A DNA stretch of 64,000 nt from Pseudomonas chlororaphis (GTDB taxonomy: Bacteria; Pseudomonadota; Gammaproteobacteria; Pseudomonadales; Pseudomonadaceae). This document shows, piece by piece, positions 35,726 to 44,256 of this stretch. The notes beneath the pieces were generated by a model. The model was not told where the DNA came from. It ran no database searches and worked only from the letters and a program-made list of their open reading frames with translations. Made by a program: the position numbers and the translations under genes. The stretch spans positions 1 to 64,000 of the forward strand of contig NZ_MSCT01000017.1 in the NCBI RefSeq assembly GCF_001921865.1, read 5' to 3'. The first letter of the stretch is position 1. Each line of letters begins with the position of its first letter.

Positions 35726-36172
35726 CTACTCCACGGGCACCCGCCGGCAATCCTCGGGGCCAAGCAGACGCCCGTCCGCCGAGCGCAGTTCCAGCGGCCG
35801 CACCGGCTGCCCCTGCTGGCGGTCGACCATCAGCGAATGCGCCTCCCCCGCCTCGTAGAAATACGCCTCGCCCCACTGCCGCAAGCCGATGATCAGGTTG
35901 AACAGGCCGTTGCCCTTCTCCGTCAGCACGTATTCCTGGTAGGCGCTGCCGTCGGACGCCGGCACCACCTCGAAGATCCCGTGCGCCACCAGGGTCCGCA
36001 GGCGTGCGGCGAGGATGTTCTTGGCCATCCCCAGGTTGCGCTGGAACTCGCTGAAGCGGCGGATGCCGTCGAAGGCATCGCGCACGATCAATAGCGACCA
36101 CCAGTCGCCGATCGCGTCCAGCGAACGGGCCACCGGGCATTCGGCGCCTTCCAGGCTTGTGCGTTTGACCAT
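35726..36172 (-). CDS. HxlR-family transcriptional regulator
   Basis: 148 residues, MarR-like winged helix of the HxlR/YybR type: CPVARSLDAIGDWWSLLIVR, then RRFSEFQRNLGMAKNILAAR and the wing YVLTEKGNGL. The N-terminal Cys12 is the position that senses electrophiles or redox changes in several members. Divergent from an MFS exporter with inverted repeats in the shared region, so it probably represses that exporter. Confidence 0.9.
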   Translation of the reverse strand: MVKRTSLEGAECPVARSLDAIGDWWSLLIVRDAFDGIRRFSEFQRNLGMAKNILAARLRTLVAHGIFEVVPASDGSAYQEYVLTEKGNGLFNLIIGLRQWGEAYFYEAGEAHSLMVDRQQGQPVRPLELRSADGRLLGPEDCRRVPVE

Positions 36173-36194
36173 GATGCTGACTCGCGGCAGAAAA

Positions 36195-36252
36195 GTGGTT
36201 GCAATATAAAACCAACGTCACTACCGTACAACTGGTTTCATAAAGCAACCAC
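36195..36252. promoter_or_regulatory. Nested inverted repeats between hxlR-type and MFS genes
   Basis: Outer arms GTGGTTGC (36195-36202) and GCAACCAC (36245-36252); inner arms AAACCA (about 36209-36214) and TGGTTT (about 36233-36238). Symmetric layout between divergent genes suggests regulator sites. Confidence 0.55.
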
Positions 36253-36269
36253 AAATCACGGAGCCGAGC

Positions 36270-37457
36270 ATGACCGCCGCCATCGCCCCTTTACCCGTCG
36301 CCACGCTCTCGGCGCCGGTCGTGCTGCTCTTCGCCCTGGCCTGCGGGCTGGCGGTGGGCAACGTGTATTACGCCCAACCCCTGCTCGATGCCATGGCTCA
36401 TAGCCTGGACATGCCGGCGGCGACCATCGGCCTGGTGATCACCCTGACCCAGGTCGGCTACGGCCTCGGCCTGGTGTTCCTGGTGCCGCTGGGCGACCTG
36501 CTGAACCGACGACGCCTGATCGTCGGCCAGATGACCTTGTCGGTCGGCGCGCTGCTGATGGTGGCCCTGGCGACGGACAGCAGCTGGTTGCTGCTGGGCA
36601 TGGCCCTGACCGGACTGCTGGCGGTGGTGACCCAGGTGCTGGTGGCCTACGCCGCGAACCTGGCGGCGCCCGGCATGCGTGGCCAAGTGGTGGGCAGCGT
36701 GACCAGCGGCATCGTGCTGGGGATCCTGCTGGCGCGTACCGTCTCAGGCACCATGGCCGACCTGGCCGGCTGGCGCTCGGTGTACCTGCTGTCGGCCGGG
36801 CTGACCCTGCTCATGGCGCTGCTGTTGTGGCGGGTGCTGCCCAAGGTCGAGCAGCCAGCCGCCCTGCACAGCTACGCTCAGTTGATCCGCTCGCTGTTCG
36901 GCCTGTTCCGCGAAGAAAAGGTACTGCGCGACCGCGCGGTGCTGGCGATGCTGATCTTCGCTGCCGGGACGGTGTTATGGACCCCGCTGGTACTGCCCCT
37001 GAGCGCCCCGCCGCTGTCGTTGTCGCACACCGAGGTCGGCCTCTTTGGCCTTGCCGGCGCGGCCGGGGCCCTGGGCGCGGCGCGTGCCGGGCGGCTGGCC
37101 GACCGCGGCCTGGGCCAGTGGACCAGCGGCCTGGCGCTGAGCCTGATGCTGGTGTCCTGGTTGCCGATCGCCTACACCCAGTCGTCGCTCTGGGCGCTGT
37201 TGCTGGGGGTGATCGTCTTCGACCTGGGGTTGCAGGCGGTGCATGTCACCAGCCAGAGCCTGATCTACAGCACCCGCCCCGAAGCCCAGAGCCGCCTGGC
37301 CGCGGGGTACATGCTGTTCTATTCGATCGGCAGCGCCAGCGGTTCGATCGGCGCCACGGCCCTGTACGCCTGGGCAGGCTGGACGGGGGTGTGCCTGCTC
37401 GGTGCCGCGATCAATGGCGTGGCGCTGGGGTATTGGTGGTGGAGCATGAAATCCTGA
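36270..37457 (+). CDS. MFS transporter (DHA1-like, 12 TM)
   Basis: 395 residues with about 12 hydrophobic segments and the MFS motif in loop 2-3 (VPLGDLLNRRRLIVGQ). YYAQPLLDAMA at the end of TM1 is typical of a DHA1 subgroup of putative exporters often paired with HxlR or LysR regulators. The last TM ends WWWSMKS. Substrate unknown; the divergent HxlR gene suggests induction by a reactive compound. Confidence 0.88.
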   Translation: MTAAIAPLPVATLSAPVVLLFALACGLAVGNVYYAQPLLDAMAHSLDMPAATIGLVITLTQVGYGLGLVFLVPLGDLLNRRRLIVGQMTLSVGALLMVALATDSSWLLLGMALTGLLAVVTQVLVAYAANLAAPGMRGQVVGSVTSGIVLGILLARTVSGTMADLAGWRSVYLLSAGLTLLMALLLWRVLPKVEQPAALHSYAQLIRSLFGLFREEKVLRDRAVLAMLIFAAGTVLWTPLVLPLSAPPLSLSHTEVGLFGLAGAAGALGAARAGRLADRGLGQWTSGLALSLMLVSWLPIAYTQSSLWALLLGVIVFDLGLQAVHVTSQSLIYSTRPEAQSRLAAGYMLFYSIGSASGSIGATALYAWAGWTGVCLLGAAINGVALGYWWWSMKS

Positions 37458-37526
37458 TCGCGAACAAGCTCGCTCCTACAGGGCCGCAATGCGCTGCTTT
37501 TGTGTAGGAGCGAGCTTGCTCGCGAT
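37456..37526. repeat. REPIN: inverted REP pair
   Basis: GATCGCGAACAAGCTCGCTC ... GTAGGAGCGAGCTTGCTCGC with a loop of about 25 bases, between convergent MFS and cytochrome b561 genes. Confidence 0.9.
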
Positions 37527-37550
37527 CAATCCTCGACTCTCCCGTCACCC

Positions 37551-38090
37551 TCAATCCTTGCCCCGCAGCATGCTCTCCAGCACCCCGTCCCGGCGCACCC
37601 AGCCATGGAACAGCGCCGCCGCCAGGTGCAGCAACACCGTCAGGAACAGCAGGTAGGCGAGAACGCCGTGGGCTTTGCGCAACGCGGCGAACAGCGAGGC
37701 ATTGGCCGGCAGGATCGACGGCAACTGCAGGGAGCTGGTGAGCATCACCGGGTCGCCCGCCGCCGAAATCATCGCCCAACCCAACAGCGGCAAGACCAGC
37801 ATCAGCGCGTACAGCAGTACATGAGAAGCCTTGGCCGCGAGCACCTGCCAGCGCGGCAGGTCGGCCGGCAACGGCGGCTGCCGGGTGGCGAAGCGCACGA
37901 ACAGACGCACGATCACCAGCAGCAGAATGGCGATGCCCAGCGGCTTGTGCAGGTGGAGCAGCCATTCGTGGCGCGCGGACACCGAGGCCACCATGCCGGC
38001 GCCGATAAACAGCATGGCGACGATCAGCAGCGCCATCAGCCAGTGCAGCAGGCGCGCCAGAGGCGCGAAGTGGTTCGGTTGGGCGCTCAT
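37551..38090 (-). CDS. Cytochrome b561 (peroxidase partner)
   Basis: Four-TM di-haem membrane electron carrier, 179 residues, with the conserved haem histidines in ARLLHWLMALLI, WLLHLHKPLG, LLYALMLVLPLLGW and LLHLAAALFHGWVRRD. Its start overlaps the stop of the upstream peroxidase by four bases, so quinol electrons are probably passed to that peroxidase across the membrane. Confidence 0.92.
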   Translation of the reverse strand: MSAQPNHFAPLARLLHWLMALLIVAMLFIGAGMVASVSARHEWLLHLHKPLGIAILLLVIVRLFVRFATRQPPLPADLPRWQVLAAKASHVLLYALMLVLPLLGWAMISAAGDPVMLTSSLQLPSILPANASLFAALRKAHGVLAYLLFLTVLLHLAAALFHGWVRRDGVLESMLRGKD

Positions 38091-39172
38091 GGGCGAGCCT
38101 CCTGGGCGGTGCCGGGCAATTGATCGACTTCACTGGTGCGGCGCAGGTAGGAGCTGGCGTAGGCCGCCGAACGGGCCGCCAGCAGCGGGTCGTCGGACGC
38201 GGCAATGCCGCTCGGCAACACCAGCGGGTCGTAGTTGATGTCGCGGCAATCGCCGTCGTTCTGCGGTTGGCTGCGCTCCAGCACCAGGGTTCCGGCATTG
38301 ACGACCTTGCGCTCGCTCGGCCAGGCCTTGCTGGCGTCGTCGGTCGGATCGCCCGGGTCAGCCAGGGTGAGGTTCAAACGCCAGCGCAGCGGCCCCGCGG
38401 CCAGACGCTGCACCAGGTCTTTTTCAAGAAAATCGCTGCCTGGCGGGGCCACCGCGCCGGGGGCATCCTGGGTCAACGGCACCACGCCCCAGCGCACCGC
38501 CTGGCGTTGTCCGCTGGCGCTCACCAGGTAAAAGGCGTTGATGCCGTTGTAGGTTTCGCTGGCATAGCTGGCCGACGGCTTGGCGCCCTTGATCCATTGC
38601 AGGAACGGCATGGCTTCGGGGTGAGCAGCGAAAAACGCCGGCACGCTGGCCGGGTTCGGCTTGCCGGTCGCCGGGTCCGGCGAGCTGGCCTGCTGCAACT
38701 GATAGAACGCCTCGGGGGTGCCTACCGGAAACACCGGCATGCTGTTCATCCCGGTACGCCACTGCTGGCCGTTGGCCTGGGTGAAACGCAGTGCCAGGCT
38801 GCGGATCGGTACGCTGGCATCGGGCGCATACGGGTTGCCCGCCGGCAAGGCGAAGCGCCCGACCACCGGGGTGCGCGCCTCGTTGAACACTTGGGCGCTG
38901 GAATAGGAACGGGCCTCGCCGCTGCTCTCGAAATAACCGGCCACGCAGACGCCCTTGGCGTGGTTGCGGCGGTAGCCCGGATGCACGCCGTTGTTTTTCT
39001 CCAGCACGTCCACCAGGGCCTTGGGGGTCAGCCGCTGCGGATCGAAAGTGCCATGTACATAGGCCAGGGCCCCGGCCAGCGCCGCGACGACCAGGCCGAT
39101 CCCGGCCAGGCGCAGGCACAGGCTGGCGGCGCTCAAGGGCCCCCCCGCGGGCGGTGAAGGACGATCTACCAT
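38087..39172 (-). CDS. Membrane-anchored catalase-family peroxidase
   Basis: 361 residues: one N-terminal TM (LAGIGLVVAALAGALAYVHG), then a compact catalase-like haem domain exported to the periplasm. The distal-haem histidine is in HPGYRRNHAKGVCVAGYFE, followed by SSAQVFNEARTPVVGRFALP and SIRSLALRF-type segments. It is much shorter than true catalases and lacks their C-terminal region, as in SrpA-type catalase-related peroxidases. GGAG lies seven bases before the ATG at 39172; a longer frame upstream is in the promoter region. Coupled to cytochrome b561. Confidence 0.9.
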   Translation of the reverse strand: MVDRPSPPAGGPLSAASLCLRLAGIGLVVAALAGALAYVHGTFDPQRLTPKALVDVLEKNNGVHPGYRRNHAKGVCVAGYFESSGEARSYSSAQVFNEARTPVVGRFALPAGNPYAPDASVPIRSLALRFTQANGQQWRTGMNSMPVFPVGTPEAFYQLQQASSPDPATGKPNPASVPAFFAAHPEAMPFLQWIKGAKPSASYASETYNGINAFYLVSASGQRQAVRWGVVPLTQDAPGAVAPPGSDFLEKDLVQRLAAGPLRWRLNLTLADPGDPTDDASKAWPSERKVVNAGTLVLERSQPQNDGDCRDINYDPLVLPSGIAASDDPLLAARSAAYASSYLRRTSEVDQLPGTAQEARP

Positions 39173-39214
39173 GAATAACTCCAGGGCCGTGGGCCGCAGG
39201 TGGAAAGGACCTGT

Positions 39215-39241
39215 CAGACGAGCCCCGCCAGGCTTTATTCC
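39215..39241 (-). promoter_or_regulatory. ECF-type promoter driving the peroxidase
   Basis: Minus strand GGAATA (39241-39236) - 15 bases - CGTCTG (39220-39215). The same two hexamers with the same spacing occur facing the sigma factor. Confidence 0.75.
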
Positions 39242-39270
39242 CAAACCCCGGTATTTATTTTCCGGGCGCG

Positions 39271-39297
39271 GGAATAACCTGCGCTGCCGGGCGTCTG
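39271..39297 (+). promoter_or_regulatory. ECF-type promoter driving the sigma/anti-sigma genes
   Basis: GGAATA (39271-39276) - 15 bases - CGTCTG (39292-39297), the form of an ECF sigma promoter, about 70 bases before the sigma gene start. Autoregulation is implied. Confidence 0.75.
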
Positions 39298-39367
39298 GCT
39301 GTGGCAGGCGAACAATTGCAAGCGCGCTGCCCAAACCCCGTGACTGGCCGATGCCCCGCAGGACCCC

Positions 39368-39874
39368 ATGAACGATATCGATGAACAGCTGCGTGAAATC
39401 ATCCCCCGCTTGCGGCGCTTCGCCCTGTCCCTGAGCCGCCAGCCCAGCAGCGCCGACGACCTGGTGCAGGCCAGCCTGGAACGGGCGCTGTCGAGCTGGA
39501 ACGAGAAACGCCCCGAGGGCGACCTGCGCGCCTGGCTGTTCGCGATTCTCTACCGGCAGTTTCTCGACGCCCATCGCCGCTCGCGGCGTTATGCCCGCAT
39601 GCTGGAGTTCTTTACCGGGCGCGACGACGCCCAGCCCTCGGTGGAGCGCAGCGTCGTCGCGCAATCGACCCTGGAGGCCTTCGACCGCTTGCCCGACGAG
39701 CAGCGCGCGCTGCTGCTCTGGGTCTCGGTCGAGGGCCTGAGCTACAAGGAAGTCGCGAGCATCCTCGAGGTGCCCACCGGCACCGTGATGTCCCGCCTGT
39801 CGCGCGCGCGCCAGGCCCTGCGCCAGCTCAGCGACGGCGAAATCACCAGCCCTTCTTTGCGGATACTCAAATGA
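39368..39874 (+). CDS. ECF-family RNA polymerase sigma factor
   Basis: 168 residues with region 2 (LSRQPSSADDLVQASLERAL and GDLRAWLFAILYRQFLDAHR) and region 4 (LPDEQRALLLWVSVEGLSYK followed by EVPTGTVMSRLSRARQAL). It is followed by an overlapping anti-sigma gene and lies divergent from the peroxidase, whose promoter is of the same form as its own. Confidence 0.93.
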   Translation: MNDIDEQLREIIPRLRRFALSLSRQPSSADDLVQASLERALSSWNEKRPEGDLRAWLFAILYRQFLDAHRRSRRYARMLEFFTGRDDAQPSVERSVVAQSTLEAFDRLPDEQRALLLWVSVEGLSYKEVASILEVPTGTVMSRLSRARQALRQLSDGEITSPSLRILK

Positions 39875-40623
39875 TCAGCCTGCCCCCCAACGAACGCGAC
39901 CTGCACGCCTACGTCGATCATCAGCTCAGCGAGAGCGACCGGCGCCTGCTGGAAACCTACCTGGGCAGCCACCCCGAGCTCGCGGCCCAGGTCCAGGCCT
40001 GGCAACAGGACGCGCAACAGCTGCGCGCGGCCCTCGGCGGCGCCCTGCGACAACCGGCCAACCCCGAGCTGGACCCGGCGCTGATTCGCCAGCGCCTCAA
40101 GCGCCAGTCGCGGCGCCAGCTGGCCAACGCCGCGCTGCTGTTACTCGCCCTCGGCATCGGCGGCCTGGGCGGTTGGCAGGCGCGGCAGGTGACCCTGGCC
40201 AGCAGCCTGCTACCGATGACCGACGCCTTGCAGGCCTACCGCCTGTTCGCCCAGCAAGGCATGCTGCCGGCCGACCTCCAGGTCCGGGACAACAGCGCCA
40301 TGCAAGCCTGGCTCGACCGTTACTTCAGCCAGGCCGAACGCCTGCCAGACCTGCGCCAGGCCGGCTTCCAGGCAGTCAGCGGACGCCTGCTGAGCACCGA
40401 GCAAGGGCCGGCGGCGATGGTGCTCTACGAGGACCGGGATGGGCAGCGGATCAGTTTCTACATCCGTCCGCCAGGCCCGAAAAACTACCTGCTGCCCCGC
40501 GGCAGCCGCAGCGACGGCGAACTGCGGGCCGAATACTGGTCCGACAGCGGCTACAACTACGCCATGGTCAGCCCGACGAACTCGCCGGCGGCGCAATGGC
40601 TGCAAGACACCCGGACGTTCTGA
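39871..40623 (+). CDS. Transmembrane anti-sigma factor
   Basis: 250 residues. The cytoplasmic N-terminal part (about 1-85, with DLHAYVDHQLSESDRRLLE) resembles anti-sigma domains of the RsiW/RskA kind but without the zinc HxxxCxxC motif. One TM follows (LANAALLLLALGIGGLGGW) and then a periplasmic domain that could sense oxidative or haem-related damage. It overlaps the sigma gene by four bases (ATGA), so it should hold its partner at the membrane. Confidence 0.88.
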   Translation: MISLPPNERDLHAYVDHQLSESDRRLLETYLGSHPELAAQVQAWQQDAQQLRAALGGALRQPANPELDPALIRQRLKRQSRRQLANAALLLLALGIGGLGGWQARQVTLASSLLPMTDALQAYRLFAQQGMLPADLQVRDNSAMQAWLDRYFSQAERLPDLRQAGFQAVSGRLLSTEQGPAAMVLYEDRDGQRISFYIRPPGPKNYLLPRGSRSDGELRAEYWSDSGYNYAMVSPTNSPAAQWLQDTRTF

Positions 40624-40658
40624 GCGGCTCCATCGATCCGTTGGCCTTCGCCGCTCCC

Positions 40659-40697
40659 TGTAGCCGCTGGCGCAGCCTGCGCTCGGTCGCGCAGCGG
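40659..40697. repeat. REP element of a second family (AGCCGCTG core)
   Basis: TGTAGCCGCTGGCGCAGCCT...GCGCAGCGG imperfect hairpin between the anti-sigma gene and the pilus operon. A related pair lies at 55922-55986. Confidence 0.65.
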
Positions 40698-40753
40698 CCG
40701 CACAATCTACGCCTCACCACGACACCCGAGCGACAGCCGCCTCCCCGTCGCCC

Positions 40754-41740
40754 CTAAAACCCCACATCCAGCACCACATTGTCGATATAGGTCCCCGCCG
40801 GCGGCGTGGCCTGGTCGGTGTAGATCTTCGCGTTGAAATTGAACACCTGGCTGCCGGTGCCCAGGCCGTTGCCCGGGTTCACCTCGGCGTCGGAACTGGC
40901 GCGCCGCGCCGCGCCCACGCTGCCCCAACGGGTGGTGCCGGCGCTTTTGAAAATGTCGTAGGCCAGGTAATTGCCCCCCGAGACCATCCGCCGCCGGCCG
41001 CCGACGCTGAGCGCTTGCTGGCCGTCGCCCAGGCCTACGGTGTAGGCACTGCCCTTGGTGCAGGCAAGGTTGATGGTCTGCCCGCTGAGCGTGGCGAAGG
41101 CGCTGATCACCGGCGCGCTGCCAAAACTGATATTGGGCGCGGTGATCACGCAGTCGTTGGCCACCGTCAGGTTGACGGTCAGGCTGGCCACGCCACTGCC
41201 GATATCGCGCCCCAGGCAGATGCCCAGCGCCCCGATGCCTGAGCAGTAGTTCCAGCTCCAGGCGATGCTCAGGGTTTCGCTGTAGACCCCAGCGGCCACG
41301 TTGCTGCCGGTGAGGCTGCTCAAGTAGAGCGGGATGGCCTTGGCCACGGTCGAGCTGCCCAGCAGCCCGAGCACATCGGCGATGGAGTTGCGCGCGAAGT
41401 CGAACTGCACGCCGCGGGTAATCGGGTAGCTGGTGCTGTTGTTGGCGTAGATCGTATAGCCGATGACATCGCCGGTCGGCCCCAAAAGGCCGCTCTGCGA
41501 AGAGGTGATGGTGGCGTAGAAGTGATCGTTGGTGGCCAGCAGGGTCAGCAACGAGCCGGTGCAGGCCAGCCCGGCGTTGGTACTGGACGCCGGCTGCGAG
41601 GTGGTCCGCACCAGGATCGAACTGAGGGTGCCGAAACCCGCCGGCGACGTGCTGACCACCGAACACAGGGCCTGGGCCTGGCCCGACCACAGCGCCGCCA
41701 GCAACAGCGCCAGGGCCCCATAACGACGCAACGTCTCCAT
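40754..41740 (-). CDS. Csu-type pilus tip adhesin (two spore-coat-U domains)
   Basis: 328 residues. Signal peptide (LLLAALWSGQAQA), then two SCPU domains: one from about 25 to 185 with AGFGTLSSILVRTT, the second from about 190 to the end with CVITAPNISFGSAPVI and FNFNAKIYTDQATPPAGTYI. Two-domain subunits of this kind cap Csu pili (CsuE in Acinetobacter) and bind hydrophobic surfaces. GGGAG before the ATG at 41740 decides the start; longer frames run into the usher. Last gene of the operon. Confidence 0.88.
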   Translation of the reverse strand: METLRRYGALALLLAALWSGQAQALCSVVSTSPAGFGTLSSILVRTTSQPASSTNAGLACTGSLLTLLATNDHFYATITSSQSGLLGPTGDVIGYTIYANNSTSYPITRGVQFDFARNSIADVLGLLGSSTVAKAIPLYLSSLTGSNVAAGVYSETLSIAWSWNYCSGIGALGICLGRDIGSGVASLTVNLTVANDCVITAPNISFGSAPVISAFATLSGQTINLACTKGSAYTVGLGDGQQALSVGGRRRMVSGGNYLAYDIFKSAGTTRWGSVGAARRASSDAEVNPGNGLGTGSQVFNFNAKIYTDQATPPAGTYIDNVVLDVGF

Positions 41741-41769
41741 GTTCCACTCCCGATTCCGTCCATGAATCC

Positions 41770-44127
41770 TTACTGACACACCAGCGGCCCGATCAGCGGC
41801 ACCTGCTCCTGCTCCGGCGCCAGGGCGAAGCTCGCCTGGCAACTGCTGCCGTCGGCCAGGCTGACCCGCAGCGTGTTGTCCGGCGCCAGGTTCTCCAGGT
41901 AGACCAGGCCATCCCAGCCGACCACGGCCTGGGCGCCGCTCTGCTCGTGGGTCACCAGGCTGCCCAGGGGCAGCTCTTGCTGCCGGGCATCCACCAGGAC
42001 CACGCTGGCGGCGACCATCCGGGTCAGGGGAAACTCCACCAGGTAGCCGCTGCCACGCCGCACCGCGACCCGCTGCTCGACCTGCGGGCTCTGCACGTTG
42101 GCCGGCAGGTTCAGCGGGTCGATCTCGTATTTGCCGCGGTAATAGGCGCTGCTCCAGGGCACCAGCAAGTGGCCGTTCTTGTCGGTGCGGCCCACCAACT
42201 GGTTTTCGTAACGCACCGGGATATCCCGGTAGCCGTCGGTGCTGACCACCACGAAGGCATCGTCGATACGGTTGGCGGCGAACACCTGGCGGTCCATCCA
42301 CACCAGCGAACCGCTGGCGTCGGCCCAGCGGGTCTCGGCCTCGCTCGAACCATAGACCCCGGCCTGCAACTGCACCGACTGCAAACGCCAGGTCAGGTCG
42401 GCCTGACGATAGGTCGGCGCATCGCCCTGGGCGTAACCGAGGTTGAAGCCCACGCCGCCCTCGCTGGGCACCGCCCGGCTGTAGTTGACCCGTTGCTGGC
42501 TCTGCCCGTCCTTGCTGCGCTCGCTGCTGACGCTCAGGCTGCCATGGAGGTCGAAAGGCACCACCAGCTGGGCCTGGACCGCCCAGTTGCTGTCGCCGAT
42601 CTCGCGGTTGGCCGACAGATAAAAACTGCTGCTACGCCACAACGGTTTGCTCCACGTCAGGTTGAGCAGGCGGGTGCGCGAGTCGTCGGCGGCGCGCACA
42701 TCGAAATAGCCGACGCCCAGGCTGCCGTAGCGGTCGAGGTTGAGGCTCAGGGTCAGCTGCTCGCTACGCTGGCTGAGGCTGGCGTAGGGGCTGTCCACCA
42801 CCGTCAGGTCGGCATAGCCGTCATGGCGCTGCATGCGCTGGTAGGACAGGCTGTAGCGCTGGCTGCTGTACTGATAACCGAGGCTCAGCTGCTGCCCGCC
42901 CCGCCCCTCGAAACGGCTCTGGCTGACGGCGCTGTTGAGCACCCCAAAGTTGCCCAGGCGCAGGTTGCCGCCGACCCCGCCGAGGCTCAGGGACTGCGCC
43001 GCTTCGGCATGGCCTTCCAGGGTCAGGTTGTCGCTCAGGCCATAGCGCAGGCTGCCGGAGGTGACGCCAGGGCCGTAGCTGAAATCCTTTAGCGTGTAGT
43101 CGCGGCGCAGGGTCCCGGCCGCCACCGAGAAATCGCTCAGGCCCTTTTGCAACAGGCTGCTGGTGACGTAGAACGGCACGGTGGTGGAGACCTGGCGCCC
43201 CAGGGCATCGGTGGTCACCACCACCGCTTCGCCGGCGCCGTTGATGAAGGGAATATTGGTCAGGGTGTACGGCCCCGGTTGCAAGTCGGCGCTGCTGGAC
43301 TTGTAGCCGTTGATGAACAGGTCCACCGACGACGGCACCGCCGCTTCCCCGGCGAACTGCGGCAAGGGGTAGGTCACCAGGTCCGGGCGCACGCCAAAGT
43401 CGCGGGACAGTTGCACGCCGCCCAGGCGCACCGAGTTGCTCCAGGGCAAGGCGCCGCTGACCAGGTCGCCGGCTTCGTAGGTCAGCAGGCGGTCGTCGTC
43501 CGAATAGCGCCAGGTGGTGTCATAGCGCCGGTAGCCATTGTTCAGCGTGCCCCCGCCCAGGCCGGAAAAGGTCCGCCGGTACTGCCCGGTGTTGGACAAC
43601 GTACCCCAGCCGTCGAACAGCCGTACCTCGTTCCAGGCCGCCAGGTAAGTGCCGGCATCGTCGGTGTCGTTGAGGTACAGATCGTAATTGAGCAAGGCGC
43701 CGAAACTGCTCAGCGCCGGCGTTCGCGGATAGGCCTGGCGGCTGCCGATCGATTGCTCCGGCAGCCAGTCCGGCGGCACCTTCAGCAGCAAGCGCTGGGA
43801 CTGGCTGTCGTAATCGCTGTGCAAGCCCGGCAAGCTGTCGAGGGCGACCTGGGCGTCGAGCCCGGCGGGCAGCGTCATGCCGCTTTCCCGCAAGGTCTGG
43901 GCCGGTACGAACAGGCGCCCGGCGCGCTGCTCGACGGCAATCACCCGCCCGGTATTCATCTGGTTGACCACCAGTTCCAGGAACAGCTGCGCATCGCTGA
44001 TCGCCTCCATGCCGCTGGGGGGCGGCGGCAGTTCCCCCGCCGGGCTGCCGGAGGCGAACATCCAGCAACACAGCCCGCTCGCCATCCACCTGGTACGCCG
44101 GGAACGACGAGCCGCGCCAAGACTCAT
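41770..44127 (-). CDS. Outer membrane usher of the Csu-type pilus
   Basis: FimD/CsuD-like channel that accepts subunit-chaperone complexes and assembles the pilus. About 785 residues from the start given, which yields a usable signal peptide (MASGLCCWMFASGSPAGE). A GTG at 44226 in frame adds 33 residues and cannot be excluded. Visible family features: SFGALLNYDLYLNDTDDAGT, the plug region PYTLTNIPFINGAGEAVVVT, and the C-terminal domain GWDGLVYLENLAPDNTLRV. It lies between the chaperone and the tip gene. Confidence 0.88.
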   Translation of the reverse strand: MSLGAARRSRRTRWMASGLCCWMFASGSPAGELPPPPSGMEAISDAQLFLELVVNQMNTGRVIAVEQRAGRLFVPAQTLRESGMTLPAGLDAQVALDSLPGLHSDYDSQSQRLLLKVPPDWLPEQSIGSRQAYPRTPALSSFGALLNYDLYLNDTDDAGTYLAAWNEVRLFDGWGTLSNTGQYRRTFSGLGGGTLNNGYRRYDTTWRYSDDDRLLTYEAGDLVSGALPWSNSVRLGGVQLSRDFGVRPDLVTYPLPQFAGEAAVPSSVDLFINGYKSSSADLQPGPYTLTNIPFINGAGEAVVVTTDALGRQVSTTVPFYVTSSLLQKGLSDFSVAAGTLRRDYTLKDFSYGPGVTSGSLRYGLSDNLTLEGHAEAAQSLSLGGVGGNLRLGNFGVLNSAVSQSRFEGRGGQQLSLGYQYSSQRYSLSYQRMQRHDGYADLTVVDSPYASLSQRSEQLTLSLNLDRYGSLGVGYFDVRAADDSRTRLLNLTWSKPLWRSSSFYLSANREIGDSNWAVQAQLVVPFDLHGSLSVSSERSKDGQSQQRVNYSRAVPSEGGVGFNLGYAQGDAPTYRQADLTWRLQSVQLQAGVYGSSEAETRWADASGSLVWMDRQVFAANRIDDAFVVVSTDGYRDIPVRYENQLVGRTDKNGHLLVPWSSAYYRGKYEIDPLNLPANVQSPQVEQRVAVRRGSGYLVEFPLTRMVAASVVLVDARQQELPLGSLVTHEQSGAQAVVGWDGLVYLENLAPDNTLRVSLADGSSCQASFALAPEQEQVPLIGPLVCQ

Positions 44128-44256
44128 TGCGGCTTTACGTCCATCGTGGACACCTTTCTTCCATGACCTGCGGTTGCTCCCGGTAGTGCTCAGCCCGAAC
44201 CGTGGATCAACGGGCCGTTTCGCCACCTTCTTGCCTGTCTGCGCTGACAGGCCACC

